A DNA stretch of 64,000 nt from Nectonema munidae (taxonomy: Eukaryota > Nematomorpha > Nectonematoida > Nectonematidae). The DNA lies in the NCBI GenBank assembly GCA_030549495.1, contig JAUIRK010000970.1, forward strand, positions 498,001-562,000, given 5' to 3'. Positions 12,801 to 23,436 of the stretch are shown here, in pieces. The position numbers and the translations under genes are program-made. The notes below the pieces were generated by a model. The model saw only the letters and a list, made by a program, of their open reading frames with translations, was not told the origin of the DNA and did not search any database. Every line of letters starts with the position of its first letter. Positions within the stretch are counted from its first letter, which is position 1.

Positions 12801-15800
12801 AGCAGCACTCTTGTTTTTAGTAGGGCAATAAGAACATAGAGTGCCAAGCTCATTGAACTCATACAAAGTTGAGTATTTAGCTCTCTTTTTATTGAAGACA
12901 AGCTCTTTTTGAATTTGCTTTTTGTTTTTTCTTTCTAAAAAGTGTCAACTTTTTACTGAACAAGTACTCTCCTAAACTATAACTTGTGGAAAAATTATAG
13001 CATGTTATGTTCATACCAATATTTTCGAAATCTTCCACAAGTTGTTTCACATTTTCACCTTTTTTTTCTCTTGTTTTTATTTTTGCCAGAGTACAACAGT
13101 ATATTATTAACATAAGATTTAGAAGAGGCTTGAAAGAAAACCTTCCTTGAAAAGTAATAAGTTGCTCATCAACAGTTATATTTTCTTCTGGAATGAAACA
13201 GTTTTTTAAATTGCTCGCCCATTTTTCAAACAAGTCTTTGATTGGCTGCAATTTTTCTTTTTTTCACGTCGACTCTCAGAACTCTGTTGTTTTTCTGAAT
13301 ATATTACAAGACAAATAAAAGAAAAAAACAATAATTTTATGCTTTTCACGTTTTTTCGCACAAAAGAAGTTACTCCGGAATTTATCCTAAGGATATTTTG
13401 ATATGATTGGCGTACCATTTTACTTTCTTGTCTTTAGAAAGGTAAAATGTGTTTTCAATTATCTCTCTCTCAGAACTTGAAGATAAAAACTTGAAGTATG
13501 TGAATCCCAAGAAGAAGCATGTTTAGAAACATCTTAATCATCAGAACTACTTTCTTGTCTTTAGAAAGGTAAAATGTGTTTTCAATTATCTCTCTCTCAG
13601 AACTTGAAGATAAAAACTTGAAGTATGTGAATCCCAAGAAGAAGCATGTTTAGAAACATCTTAATCATCAGAACTAAGTAGAGAGTTAGCTTCATTGCTT
13701 ATGTTATCTTCATCAAATGAACTAAGAATATTCATTGGACTGGAAGATGAACAAAAATATAGCAAGCATACTGAAAACTAAATATAAAAAACAAATTTCT
13801 TTATTGTATGCACTGTTTATGTTTATCTGATTTATGTTATGCAACTGAACCTATCACCTGTCAAGTGTGATGAATAATCACATCAACTTACATTGCTTCT
13901 CTTCTTTGCTTTTGAAGTGAATAGTCAGAAGTTATATATTGCTGTTTAGACAAACTGAAAAATACATCTCACTAACTCAAGGTGTTTGTTAATCTAAAAG
14001 TTACAAGTTCGTACGGGGGTCAATTGTGACTTCAAATACATATAAGTTATATTTCCTTGAAAAATGTTGATAATAGATAGTTCAACAAAATTTTTCTTAT
14101 TCAATGTATTATTATATAAGGAGAGAAAATAAAAGTCATAGATTTTGAGGAATTTTGGTTTCATTACTAAAACTATTTTACTGTTTGAAACAGGGATGGT
14201 TTCAGTAATACTCCCAAAAACCGTTAAAGTGATAAATATAAAATCAATTAAACATAATTGATTTTAGGTCAGATAATAAATAAAGTGATGCGAGTATTTA
14301 TTTTCATAATTTATGTGATTAAGTACAGCGGTCACACCTTCTCCACAGGATATACTTCCCAAGTGTGTTTTGTTTTCAAAGTGTGAATGAACTGTTCCTG
14401 TATCTGTTTCCAATGTTTTAGCATGGCTTTCTATCACTATTTGATCAATCAACGAAGCCACTTCCCACAAAAATAACAAATCTCTCCTTCGAATCCTTAT
14501 CGAAAGAAGAATTCATTCGCCTTGAACACATCTCTTACGATAGTGTTATGCTTTTGGAAGCATTAACCAATATTTGCTTATCTATCTTCATTACATTTTT
14601 TCTGTTACGTGAAGTTGAGCGTGTTCGTCGCGTTTACTTTTGCGCTAGCAAGAATGCTATCAACGACAAAAACCGTATTGAACTTTACCGCAACTCCGCC
14701 AACTGGCTTCTCTATAACATCATGCCTCAACATGTTGCAAATGTAACTCTTTTAATTTACTTTTTTTACTATTTATTCTCTTGCTCTAAATCCTATGTTA
14801 AAGTAACTAAAATTGAGTTATTTGAACGTTACTTAGATCAGGTATGTTTATCGCTTGTCCGTAACAGGTGAGTCCCATAGACTCATTAAAAATTCATCAT
14901 TCGTATTTGATGTATTCCTTGAAAGCAGTTGCTTCTACAATTCTTAATCTCTGATCAATAGTTTTCAGTCACTTTTAGTGATAATATAAATCAATTCATT
15001 TGTTTTCATATAAACGTCGTATTGTGTCGAGTAGACTCCTTTAGACTACATTCACCAATAAAAAACAATTATATGAATTAGATCAGTGGTTCTCAACCTT
15101 TTTAGCCTCAACTCTTTACTGCCTTTCTTACCTTTTTAGCCTCTACTTTACTGCCGCAGGAATATAAAATAAAATTTTTTAACAGTAAACAATGGAATTA
15201 AAATTTTTATGACATTTAAAAACTATTAGCTAATTATATTTATCAAAAAGAAGGGTACATTTTTTATTACTAAAAACATAAATATACAGAGTTTAGGGTT
15301 AGGTCTATATGCTCCCCTGAACTTGATGTTTCGCTATAATTTCCTTTAAGTCAGGTTAAATTTTTGTGAGCTTGAGTCTTAAGTCTCCAGTTTTATTTAG
15401 TTTCGACTTGTTCCTGTGCTACAAAGGAGCTCAAAAACCTACTTGAACTAAGTACGTTCATGGGAATGCAAATAATAAGACTTTAATTTGGGTCAAGAGG
15501 CTTGGGTATAGTAATTATTTTTTTGCCATTGATAACCTAATAAAGTTTAATAAAAACAAAATACTTTCTTAAGATTTTTTCTAAAGAGTTTTTTTCAAGC
15601 TGTGTGTGTGTGTGAAAAAATAATTGATATAAGATGGGATCTAATGATGGGAAACAATTTTATCAGTTTTTTACCCCCTTCCCTCACCTCTTGAAACTTT
15701 TGAATACAATTTTTTAACTCCATTAAATATAATGTCAACTTAAAAGAAAAAGGAAAGAACAAAACTGTTTTTTGTTTTTGTCATCAAAATATTACTTTAA

Positions 15801-18800
15801 TCATATGTAATGTATATCGCGATGATTGTATAACAAAAGATTTGTTTACAACAAACGAAAGGAAACTAGGCTAACTCTTTGAGACTTTATATTACAGTGG
15901 TAATAGGAAAATGCCATTTTTGTTATATATCACATCTGATCAGTTATATTTGAAAATGTATTGCAACTATTTTTGCTTTCCATTTCTTAATTGTGACTAT
16001 AGAATGCTCAATGATGCAGATTTTTAAAAAATCATCATAGGGCAATTCTTAAGTGTCAACGTTTTAATTTTTCAATTGATTTGTAACTAAAATATTGGTA
16101 ATTTAAAACGAGCCAAATTTCAATGTCCTTTTTCACTGGAAACAAAATAAAATATTTTAGAGCTACAAATGTTCAGAGCCCCGTAGTGATAAATACGAAT
16201 TGATATCTTTTGGATTTGTGATTCCAATAACTTTTATCCCCTAAAAGCGATTCCTTATTTGGGTAGAGAAGGTAATAAAAGAAAGACAAATCTCTGGTTG
16301 AGTTTTCTTTATGAAGTGCCTTGACGTAGTGGTTTAGCTGCGTATGTCATTTGGAATCACATTCCTCCAGAGTCGACTAATAGAAGCATCATAAAAGAAA
16401 TAAGTTCTTGATTGATTTATCAGGATCTCTGGTTAAACCCAATATACAGAGAAGATCTAAACATTTTCTTAAAAAGTCAGTTCAAAATGGTATTGCAAAT
16501 TTTGATAACGATGTTCTTTCTCCAAGAAATAAAGAGAAAATGCTTTTATGCCCATCAAAAAAAAGTCCAATGCAAAAACAAACTTATTAAAAGTGAAAAA
16601 AAATTAAATGAACATAGTAATTTTGAAATAACATTTTAATTTTAATTTTTATATAATATACAATAAACTTTTGATTTATTATGAGTTTATTCTACTCATA
16701 ACATCGTTTCATCATCAAAAATAAAAAACATCGGAGAAGATTTAAATTGTCATTCGTCAAAAAGGCGTCATTTATAGCAAACAACTTTTTGTTAATTTAT
16801 GTAAAACTGCTGTTATTAAGCTGGGCATTGATTATATTCAATAGACTTTGAAGGAATGCCTATATATATTTTCAATAAATTGACCAATTATTTTTTCTCT
16901 TTTACTTTTTCCTTTTTTATTTCAAGGAGAATTGAGGTTTTTTTTTGAAAATTCTGAGCAATTCAATGATACGCAAAAATCTTATTAATAATTTTATAAA
17001 AAATTGTACATTCTTTTATGTTTTCTAAAGGAAGTGTGACATCACAAAAATTTTTTTGTGTTTTTACTTAAAATAAAATTTCTTTTTGTCTAAATATGTT
17101 ATTAGTGTTTTCGCGTTTTCCCATTTATACCCTAAGCTACTTGATAAATCTTTTTAATAATTGATATGTTTCGATTTTGTCTTATTCTTATTTTGTATAA
17201 CAAAAGTATTGAATTATGAGAAAGATATTTTGAATGAGATTTTTTAATATAGCTGCCTTTTCTTTCCTATTAAATAGAAAGTATAGCCTTAATGGTTTTC
17301 ATTATACTTATATTATCATTTTGATGTATTTTTAACTAGGTATTAAAAAAGACCAATAAATATGGCCAAAACCATGACTGTGTTGGCGTTATTTTTGCCT
17401 CCATCATCAATTTCAATGAGTTGTATGATGAGTCCTATCAAGGTGGAAAAGAGTGTTTGCGTGTATTGAATGAAATCATCTCTGATTTTGATGAATTATT
17501 AGACAAGCCGGAATATATGCTATACATTGAAAAGATCAAAACGATAGGTAATCAAACACTTTGCATAATATATTTTTTCGAAGTTCAACACATTGATATA
17601 TTTGGAAATTTCTCTTGGTAATTATTTTTAGTCCTATGATCCAAGACGCGGATAATATTTGGCCCTCCGATACAAATGAAGAAAATATTTTCTCTTTACT
17701 TTGATTAGGTCTTTAGAAAAAATATGTTAAGTATAGTATTGTCGACTCAACGAATATTAAAGTAGAAATTATGTAGGAATTAAAATATTTTTTGAGTTTC
17801 ACATCTTACTGATTATAATTTTTTGTATTTACTTTTTGTAATTTTTTTCTCTATTGTCTTAAATGAAATAGTTTGCTTGGTTTAACTGTCTGTATTTTAG
17901 AAAAGGTTTTTTTCTTTTGACGTTTTGTTTTTCAGCTAGACTACTAATGAGGTCATTATCGTTTTAATTTTACTCAGGTTTCAGTGACGTAACCAGGAGT
18001 CTCTCTTTAGGTTCCAAATTTTTATGTAAGATACTAGCTAAATATCTCAGAAATCATTTATAGTTGATATCATAAGTTACCAAAAAATAAAGATTATTTT
18101 GTAAATTTCTCGTTTCTTCTTAACTTGTTGTATAAGCACCATATATGAACTTAATGATCTTTTGAACACATTTTGTTTAATAATGTATTTATGTTTCATT
18201 TGTATGACATTTCAAAAAATGGTAGAGATAGGATTATTTAGAACACGCATCTCACCTATGCGTGTAACTAGAGTTTTAGGAAATCCCATAATTAAGGAAA
18301 TTGTCTGTCTTTATTGGATGTTTCCTTGTTTCTTTAAAGCAATTTGACTCCAAAATAATTATTTTTTCACAAACCGGATAATTTCATTATCCGACTCGTT
18401 TTTCATATGTTTTGTTTGGATTAACGAGCGCGCGGTTGTGTTATACAGTGGCTCTATGTAAAAATTTCATAAAAGTACTTATCAATACTCGCTCTATTTT
18501 TGATGGTTTTGGGTCTATGTTAAAATATAAAAATTAACAATATTTATATTTTCTATTTAAAGATGCTCACCAAATTAGACTTTATTCAAAAATGGCATTT
18601 GTCAAGCAAAAATGTTAAACTTTTTATGTTTCATCTAATGTAACAAAATTTAACTAGTTTAGAGTACAGTAAACCAATAGTTTATATTCAAAATTCTGTT
18701 AAAATATTTTTTAACACAACATCCATCAAAAGTGTCAAAAAGTTTTTTTGGATTATTTTCTGAAAATACAATTTTATGTAATTTGATATATTTCAAAACT

Positions 18801-19587
18801 AGTACACTTTTAGAGGTTTCAAAAGTACACATAGTGAAGTAGTGAGCCAGCAGTTATATCTCATATGTAAAGATTATTTTATGCTACAAATTTTTAAAAC
18901 ACAAGCTTTCACCTATTACAATTTTTATTCTAAATTTTAAAAAATTATTAGTCTATAATTAAATTTTTTTAAAATATTTATAAATGAAAACTAAAAAATA
19001 ATTATTATTATTGTTGGTTCACTAAATATTTCAAAAAATCACTATTATTTGAAAATAATTCACTAATGATTGCAAATATTTCATTAAAATGTGAAAACCC
19101 TTATATACACATTGAATATATTTCTAGGAAGCACTTACATGGCGACTTCTGGATTAAAACCACATTCTTGCAATGACTCAAAAGACCATTTGGTAGCGTT
19201 GATGAACTTCTGCCTAGACATGCTGAAAGTCGTGCATGCCTTTAATAACGAGTTATTGGGCTTCAACTTTATCCTCAGAATTGGGTACAACTACGGCCCT
19301 CTAACTTCGGGAGTGATTGGAACAAGGAAATTGTACTATGACATTTGGGGTGATGCTGTGAATGTTGCTTCGCGTATGGACTCCACTGGAGTACCTTGGA
19401 AAGTTCAAGTAAATATTTGATGCATCCTCGTTAAAAATGCTAATCTTCTCTTCTCTTAACAAAATTCCAGGTATCAGAGGCTGTTGCTCAACATCTAATG
19501 GATCAGTTTTCTTTTGAAAAACGAGGCGAAATGGAGATAAAGGGAAAAGGCAGAATCACAACCTATTTTTTGAAAGAAAAACTTTAG
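132..19587 (+). CDS. ADCY9: Membrane adenylate cyclase, type IX (ADCY9) class, 5'-partial gene
   Basis: Converts ATP to cAMP at the plasma membrane. Twelve exons can be joined with consistent phases: 132-308, 367-583, 647-882, 1944-2068, 2126-2247, 4066-4327, 11177-11291, 11406-11692, 14422-14742, 17340-17547, 19128-19408, 19471-19587 (TAG stop). They give 821 residues: linker to C1a, C1a, a short C1b, second membrane bundle, C2. The amino terminus and first six membrane segments lie upstream of the window. The ADCY9 assignment rests on FRPFKM before the C1a core, [22 protein letters not shown] text and a C2 close to mammalian ADCY9. Every intron starts GT and ends AG. Four short introns (57-63 bp) contrast with one of 6.8 kb filled by transposons. 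The C1b segment is much shorter than in vertebrate ADCY9. Seen: exons, motifs, phases. Inferred: a functional gene. Confidence 0.93.
883..1943 (+). other. ADCY9 intron, about 1.06 kb
   Basis: AT-rich intron between C1a exon 3 and the C1b exon. The only recognisable item is a possible tRNA-like fragment read on the - strand at about 1030-1085: GGTTCGAATACC resembles a polymerase III B box, but no folded T arm can be drawn. Nothing else supported. Confidence 0.4.
1944..4327 (+). CDS. ADCY9: ADCY9 exons for the C1b linker and entry to membrane bundle 2
   Basis: Exons 1944-2068, 2126-2247 and 4066-4327. The first finishes C1a (LRTYFVV) and enters an acidic linker. The second is a polar, His/Ser/Asn-rich linker with no family signature. 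The third resembles the vertebrate ADCY9 stretch ending FLDQELERSYRTSY (here [15 protein letters not shown]) and then enters a hydrophobic membrane segment ([17 protein letters not shown]). The phases are 0, 2 and 0; the AG|A join at 2247/4066 restores an Arg. C1b is only about 130 residues, against well over 200 in vertebrate ADCY9, so vertebrate C1b regulation need not apply. Confidence 0.87.
2248..4065 (+). other. ADCY9 intron with repeat debris, about 1.8 kb
   Basis: Non-coding. Two GC-richer patches look like ends of non-autonomous elements: one from 2850 (CAGTGGCATAAGCAGTAGGG) and one near 3554-3606 (GGCTCAAATTTTTGGGAGGC). A variant of the second recurs near 32003. No transposase remains. 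The rest is AT-rich sequence without signal. Confidence 0.35.
4732..4924. promoter_or_regulatory. Two left-end palindromes of the intact piggyBac
   Basis: The 17-mer TGTAACATTTTGTTACA (TGTAACA, 3 bp, TGTTACA) occurs perfectly at 4732-4748 and 4908-4924, 176 bp apart in the untranslated left end. By analogy with the internal repeat bound by a dimer of the zinc domain in Trichoplusia piggyBac, these are probable transposase binding sites (inference). Confidence 0.7.
5036..6868 (+). CDS. piggyBac transposase, full length, 610 residues
   Basis: Cuts and pastes the element at TTAA sites. The order is typical: an acidic, low-complexity amino end (1-120), a dimerisation and DNA-binding region, the catalytic core and a cysteine-rich zinc domain at the end. 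Catalytic aspartates are Asp290 (LTVDEQP), Asp368 (IVTDNFFTS) and Asp469 (KSVDQMDQ). The tail has the cross-brace Cys/His pattern [24 protein letters not shown] (about 575-608). The length is close to the usual 590-610 residues and there is no stop or frameshift. The ATG at 5036 is the first in frame. A single ORF without introns, it stands out from its decayed relatives elsewhere in the window. Confidence 0.95.
   Translation: MSSKKSKHYNIFEKFSSEFPESNEEESDDLEFDNEDVSEIYGVCDTILKSELSSYASSTYQAEKEDDCEQIFNREYTYSSSDYEDDLYTNNSLFPFQDSSDSENTDDSNLKSDEVTEDANGIKYSTLPFLNRSRKRNLCQFESRSLFHSKKESDYFHCFIDTNILHTILKFTNRKVSDILHTTKHYNYMTKFCFDEIKACIAILLYAGLDHKNFTRLQDLWNPVESSPFYRAVMSYHRFKFFLRTVRFDHFREREKSKTIDKLGAISEIWQDSLINLRKYYIPKETLTVDEQPVGYRGKAPGRTYMPPKPRKYGVKFFWLCESESGFALNAKIYKGKENHNVHKGLGKDLVLELVRPFKNSGREIVTDNFFTSHSLTLSLLEINLTLLGTMRVQRKEVPQTLRNKKREIESSIFLHDHKNKVSLVSYTPKKNKNVILLSSSHSGNEVSETVKKKPQMILDYNFGKKSVDQMDQNIEYFTCRRKTSRWPLLLFFNMLDVSALNAFILMKKAETKINKKVFLRNLAKDLAKPSASKRHLINKNLARSTKEAAYLLGFTQPTIPFVQNTVKILGRCRTCSKVARSKCDECQNFACPSHRNIIRTCVCSNCSNT
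7016..7032. promoter_or_regulatory. Right-end palindrome of the intact piggyBac
   Basis: TGTAATATTTTGTTACA differs at one base from the left-end 17-mer. It lies 42 bp from the right tip at 7074. Probable transposase binding site (inference from position and symmetry). Confidence 0.68.
7430..9000 (+). pseudogene. Tigger transposase (DDD, CENP-B-like), frameshifted, with a short intron
   Basis: Starts ATG-Pro-Lys-Arg. It has an amino-terminal helix-turn-helix ([20 protein letters not shown]), a second Tc5-type DNA-binding helix region ([15 protein letters not shown]) and a DDE_1 core with aspartates in [18 protein letters not shown] and QPLDQGIIK, then an acidic coiled-coil tail ending at 9000. 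A 63 bp intron at 8065-8127 (GTAGAAC..AATTTAG) joins GEK to LKPLIIG in frame; read without splicing, it introduces a stop. Three frame changes break the gene: in the A-run near 7907-7912, near 8672-8690 and near 8785. Plain DNA transposon, inactive in this copy. Another autonomous copy could still carry the intact frame. Confidence 0.85.
9822..10575. mobile_element. Non-autonomous hAT-like element
   Basis: The left tip CAGGGATGCTCAACCTTTTC (9822) and the inverted right tip AGGATGCTCAGCTCAACC (about 10573) form imperfect hAT-type terminal repeats. The interior is AT-rich without a credible transposase; the 68-codon open frame inside is low-complexity Phe/Leu/Ile. No clean 8 bp duplication is visible. 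Inside the large ADCY9 intron. Confidence 0.55.
11177..14742 (+). CDS. ADCY9: ADCY9 exons for the second transmembrane bundle
   Basis: Exons 11177-11291, 11406-11692 and 14422-14742 encode hydrophobic segments separated by short loops: [68 protein letters not shown] and [15 protein letters not shown]. They end in the juxtamembrane helix [15 protein letters not shown], the counterpart of ADWLLRNIIPYHVAE. The 11291/11406 join (phase 1) makes a Gly codon; the 11692/14422 join is phase 0. Intron 11292-11405 reads open for about 28 codons after exon 11177-11291 before a stop. The family alignment and the matching acceptor at 11405 show that it is intronic. The acceptor of the last exon is TGTTTTAG at 14414-14421. 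Confidence 0.88.
12340..13760 (-). pseudogene. Decayed piggyBac transposase, copy 2
   Basis: Read on the - strand. Recognisable pieces are the core around the first catalytic Asp ([13 protein letters not shown], near 13150-13200), a degenerate second site ([17 protein letters not shown], Asp lost, near 12970-13020), a piece near 12600-12720 that reads like [12 protein letters not shown], and the zinc tail ([14 protein letters not shown]) near 12360-12420 in a shifted frame. Several frameshifts and stops break it. A 127 bp tandem duplication lies in its acidic amino end. No TTAA tips could be assigned. It sits in the ADCY9 intron 11693-14421, antisense to the gene. Confidence 0.7.
13421..13674. 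repeat. Perfect tandem duplication, 2 x 127 bp
   Basis: Positions 13421-13547 and 13548-13674 look identical, base for base, starting TACTTTCTTGTCTTTAGAAA and ending ATCATCAGAAC. The duplication lies in the amino-terminal part of decayed piggyBac copy 2. The lack of divergence suggests a recent event or an assembly artefact. Confidence 0.9.
15084..15170 (+). mobile_element. hAT-type terminal fragment
   Basis: CAGTGGTTCTCAACCTTTTT at 15084 is a textbook hAT tip. A short internal duplication (TTTTTAGCCTC..CTTTACTGCC) follows. No matching opposite end is seen before the next exon. The rest of this intron (14743-17339) is AT-rich, with a short (TG)n at 15602-15612. Confidence 0.5.
16305..16390 (+). 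repeat. Possible tRNA-like SINE relic
   Basis: TAGTGGTTTAGCTGCGTATG resembles a polymerase III A box with D-loop text of tRNA-derived SINEs. The expected B box is not clear. Weak. Confidence 0.25.
17340..19587 (+). CDS. ADCY9: ADCY9 exons for the C2 catalytic half and carboxyl end
   Basis: Exons 17340-17547, 19128-19408 and 19471-19587. The substrate-site residues of C2 are in place: Lys in EKIKTIG, Asp in YYDIWGDAV, and Asn and Arg in [10 protein letters not shown]. The protein ends [15 protein letters not shown], so there is almost no C2b tail. Two positions that make vertebrate ADCY9 insensitive to forskolin (Tyr and Ala in mammals) read Leu here ([10 protein letters not shown]) and Ser (TIGSTYMAT), as in forskolin-responsive isoforms. 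Confidence 0.93.
18375..18393. repeat. Short hairpin, probable pogo-type MITE relic
   Basis: CGGATAAT..ATTATCCG forms an 8 bp stem with a 3 bp loop. It is followed by ACGAGCGCGCGGTTG and ACAGTGGC at 18425-18452, suggesting a decayed TA-inserting MITE in ADCY9 intron 17548-19127. The rest of that intron shows nothing. Confidence 0.35.
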
Positions 19588-20093
19588 CTAGCTCAAAACT
19601 ATTCAAAAACAACAATATTTGCAATTTTTACTTTTAAACTTTTTTATGTCTAGTCATATTTTAGCTTGCGTTTTTTCGTTAATTTTATCAGAAATACGAT
19701 AATTTTTATTATTCATTTGCAATTATTACCAAAGCTTATTTTTGTGCTCATCACAGTAACTATCCTTCTACTTTACGTTTATTTTTACAATATAATTATG
19801 TACTGTTTTAACATGTACATACTCCATTACTTCTAAATTTCGTTTATTTTATCCCAAGTATATGCAATTTTTCAAAGAAAATGTTTATTCTAAAAAAGAA
19901 TATGTAAATAGTATTAACGCGCACACACACGTATATATTATAGTTATTTAACGTTTGTTATCTTTGCATTAATGAAAACAGAAATATATCAACTATTTTT
20001 TGTGATCAAAGAAATCTTAAAATAACTCTTGAAATGATTCAACTATTTTGCTTACAAAATGAAATTGATACAACATAGTCCTATCTTTAAACT

Positions 20094-20099
20094 AATAAA
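20094..20099 (+). terminator. Candidate ADCY9 polyadenylation signal
   Basis: First canonical AATAAA after the stop at 19587, 507 bp downstream. No GT-rich element was weighed; the actual cleavage site cannot be fixed by eye. Confidence 0.3.
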
Positions 20100-21350
20100 T
20101 TTTCCTTACTTTTAAGCTTAGTTCGGATATAACCAGGGGAACAAGAATTAGTTTATAAATTTTTCAAAAAGTAACCTAAAGGCATAAATAATTGTCTTTA
20201 TACAAACTAAATATGCATTAATTTATTCTATAATAATCACTTTTCTTATTTTGTTTATTAATTTATATTTATTGTAACAGAACGTGAGATATTCTTCAAA
20301 GTATTCTATTTTGAAGGGGGGGGGGCGTTCTTTGAGCTTTAATAAATTTATCTTTCCTCTACAAATGTTGTTGGCAGTGGGCCATTTAGAAATATCATAT
20401 AAGCGAAAATATACTCTTATTATTCATATGTTTATCATTTCATCATTTTTTAAGTTCAAAGTTGTCTCTTTTAATTTCTAAATATTCTTTTTTCAATTCT
20501 ATTTGTTATTTTAGAACTTTAAAAAAGACAATTTAAAAGTAAAAATGGTATAAATCAAACTCATCTTTATAGCAAAACTCATTAATTTTTTTTTATTGGT
20601 TTAGCTTTTTTTATTACCTTTTTCATTTTCTTAATCAAAAGATCTTAACACTTCGTTCAAAAAAATGAATTTAACCTTTTGTTAGATGAAAAAATGAATT
20701 TTGAATCATTCCCATGTTGAGAATATATATGTAACAGAAAAGATTTTCAGATACGAATTGCATTAGATATAAAATAAGTACACAAGGATAACGTCTAAAA
20801 AAATCACATTATTTCTTAAGTTATAGAGGAGTGTATTAAATTGTAAAAAAGTGGGAAAAGTTGACAAATAAAGAGAGTTATCAGTATCGGTTTAACGGAT
20901 AATGTGTATATACTTACATCTGAATTAGTTTTCTTTAGGTTGTAATTTATTAATGTAGATAATACCGCTTGAGGCCCATATTAAATAAACAAAATTTATT
21001 ATAGATTGAATAAACCATACTATTGTAAAAAAGTTTTATTTTTTTTGTTCATCAAATAAATTTTCCTTACCTAAACTAAACTTAATCGTTAGGATTCTTT
21101 TTTTCTCATAAATATAATTCAAAAATAAAAATATATCTTTAGTAAATTTATTGAAATGCATTTTAAAAGAATGATTTTTTGGATAGTTAGTTTACCTGAT
21201 CAAGGATTTTTATTTACTAAATAAAGAATTTGATTTTGTATTATTCGAAATAAATTAAATTTAAATCATTTTCTTATTATTAAAATCTCTATTTCTTGTA
21301 ACTATGAGAGTTTTCATATGCGTATGCCATATTTTCTGTATAATTTCTGC

Positions 21351-21500
21351 GTGAGTAAGGTTGGTTAGGTACTGGGTTTCGATAACTCAAGGTCTTGGGT
21401 TCGATCCCGTATCAAGCCTACTTTCTCATAGTTCGATACAAGCGGCGCAGTTGTGCCTTCTCGATGAAAACACCCCCCGGTACCTTTACCTGTATAAAAG
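21351..21500 (+). repeat. tRNA-type SINE, copy C
   Basis: Begins GTAAGGTTGGTTAGGTACTG and has a B box GGTTCGATCCC at 21396-21406. It shares its body (TCATAGTT, GTGCCTT, ATGAAAACA, GGTACCTTTACCTG) with copies at 33810 and 58646. It is the most diverged of the three in its tRNA-like head. Confidence 0.72.
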
Positions 21501-22518
21501 TGCAATAAAATTTTCAAAAAGGAAACCTGCATAAGTACATTGAAATGACAAATGATTCGAATTTTTAGTACAAAAGGATGTATTAGACTTTTTTTTATCA
21601 AGTATAAAAATTTTTTACAACAGCAGCAAACAATCTTCCGTCTAATTAACTCGGAGGAACACAAGATATACCCTCGTTTCTACATTCAAAAAAATATTTT
21701 TGGCGATGTAGAAAGAAGATTTTCCAATTCTCTGATTCCATTCACAATTAATTTCAAACGATATTTGAAAGACCAAAGGGGTATATTGAACTGAACGGAT
21801 TTAAAAGAGAGTGCTTTTCTGTCATGAGAATCAACAAATTCATTCTTTCAGAGAAATGCCTGCAGAGTTGATCAAAATCTAAAAATCTCCAAATTATTTG
21901 CCTTTACGATCATGTGAAGAATACATTGTAGCTCAATGCGTCATTAGGCGATTATAGACGAAATAAAAAAATCGAAAATCTACTCAATCCTAATAGACGA
22001 GTGTAAAATTAATAAAAGCTCTGAAGAATTATAGTTTGTTTTTACTTTGATTCTTTCTTTTTGAACTAGAAGGTAGTGATGCGATCAAGTTACAAATAAG
22101 GTATTTGGACTTGATAAAAAAATTATTAAAAAAAGAGCTGCCCTAGATAGCCACTAGAACTAGTTTGCCTTACTTTTAAGCGTCCTTCTATACTAATCTA
22201 AATTCAGTACTCTAATCTTCTAACACATTATATTGTTTCATTATATGATATAGTATCGCGGAATGTCTCAAAAAAATGATCTAGTTCAAAGTTATCAATT
22301 TTATATTCTAGTAAAACACCTAACTTTCGCGTTTCTCAAAGATTTTTCACGTTCTATATCTCAAATTGTTAGTAATTTGTTCTATATTATTGTATCGCCT
22401 CCTTCCAGCAAAAAGCTGTTTTAATAAATTATATCCTTTCATTTCTGTGTCAGTATTTAATTGATGTTCAAAATTAGTGTTTTTAAATATTTTGTTATCA
22501 TCAAGGGTTATATTATAT

Positions 22519-22679
22519 TTCAAGAAATTGAAACTTTTACTTTTTGTTGGCTCTAGCAATTTAGTTAATATAACAGGAACTTTACTATTTTATTAGTTTT
22601 GAATTTATTGCATGAAACTTATAATCCACTTCTTTTTATTTGCAGGAGACAACCAAAAGCAAAAGTTTCAATTTCTCAA
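22519..22679. repeat. Inverted repeat with about 33 bp arms
   Basis: Arm 22519-22552 (AAGAAATTGAAACTTTTACT...) is the imperfect inverse of 22647-22679 (...AAAAGTTTCAATTTCTC), with about 95 bp between. Short protein-like frames leave each arm outward, suggesting two fragments of one element in head-to-head order. Family unknown. Confidence 0.5.
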
Positions 22680-23436
22680 AATATATTTTTTAAAACTTGT
22701 ACAAATACTTGGGAAAATGTTGAAATATTTTTTTTTATCAAAATAAAGAGAAGGTATATTGGTAACATTTTTGGTGTTTTCACCCAGTATTGTCTCGAAA
22801 ATTAACAAAAGAATTAGCAGGCACAATAACTCTATCGAAGCTAAACTGCTATAAATTTTGTAAACCAGCAAAAGTAAATAAGAAAAATCTAGCGGCCCTT
22901 CGGAGAGTCTTAACAGGACGCAGGCTAAAGTGAACCTTTCAATATAAAATATACAATCAACCAACTAACTAGTAATTGTTTCATTAGAAAGACTACAGGA
23001 AGATTAATAATTTCATAATCAATAATATTTAACAAATAATTATAAAAGATTTTACACATATGCTTATTAGAATTAAAATAATTATTATATTTTAATGGAA
23101 ATAAAAGCTATAAAAGATATTTTGTTAAAAACCAAAGATTTTGCTAGTTCTAAGCTACACCATATTATTGACTACAAAAAGTTGAGCTTTTATATGCAAG
23201 TAATAAAGACACCAAACAGTTTTTGAGAATGACCCTGTGAGTTATATTTTTATACAAAATTCGTAAGTAGGCCTGAATGGAGTAATTTCGAATCCACTTA
23301 AATCGAAAATCTATAAAATAAAATCTTTTTCTTATATTTGATTTTTATTTTTTGAAAAAATATTTCTAACATTAATAGACTCCATCCTTTTACTTGAGAG
23401 TTTGTCACACCTTACTTTTTTAAACAAATCCTTCAA

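Larger units (their letters stand above)
19588..23436. other. Intergenic region between ADCY9 and NADSYN1
   Basis: Holds the ADCY9 3' untranslated region, a SINE (21351-21500), a poly-G run at 20317-20325, an inverted repeat (22519-22679) and AT-rich sequence. The short open frames here show no family signal. No promoter element can be defended upstream of the NADSYN1 start at 23437. Confidence 0.5.
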
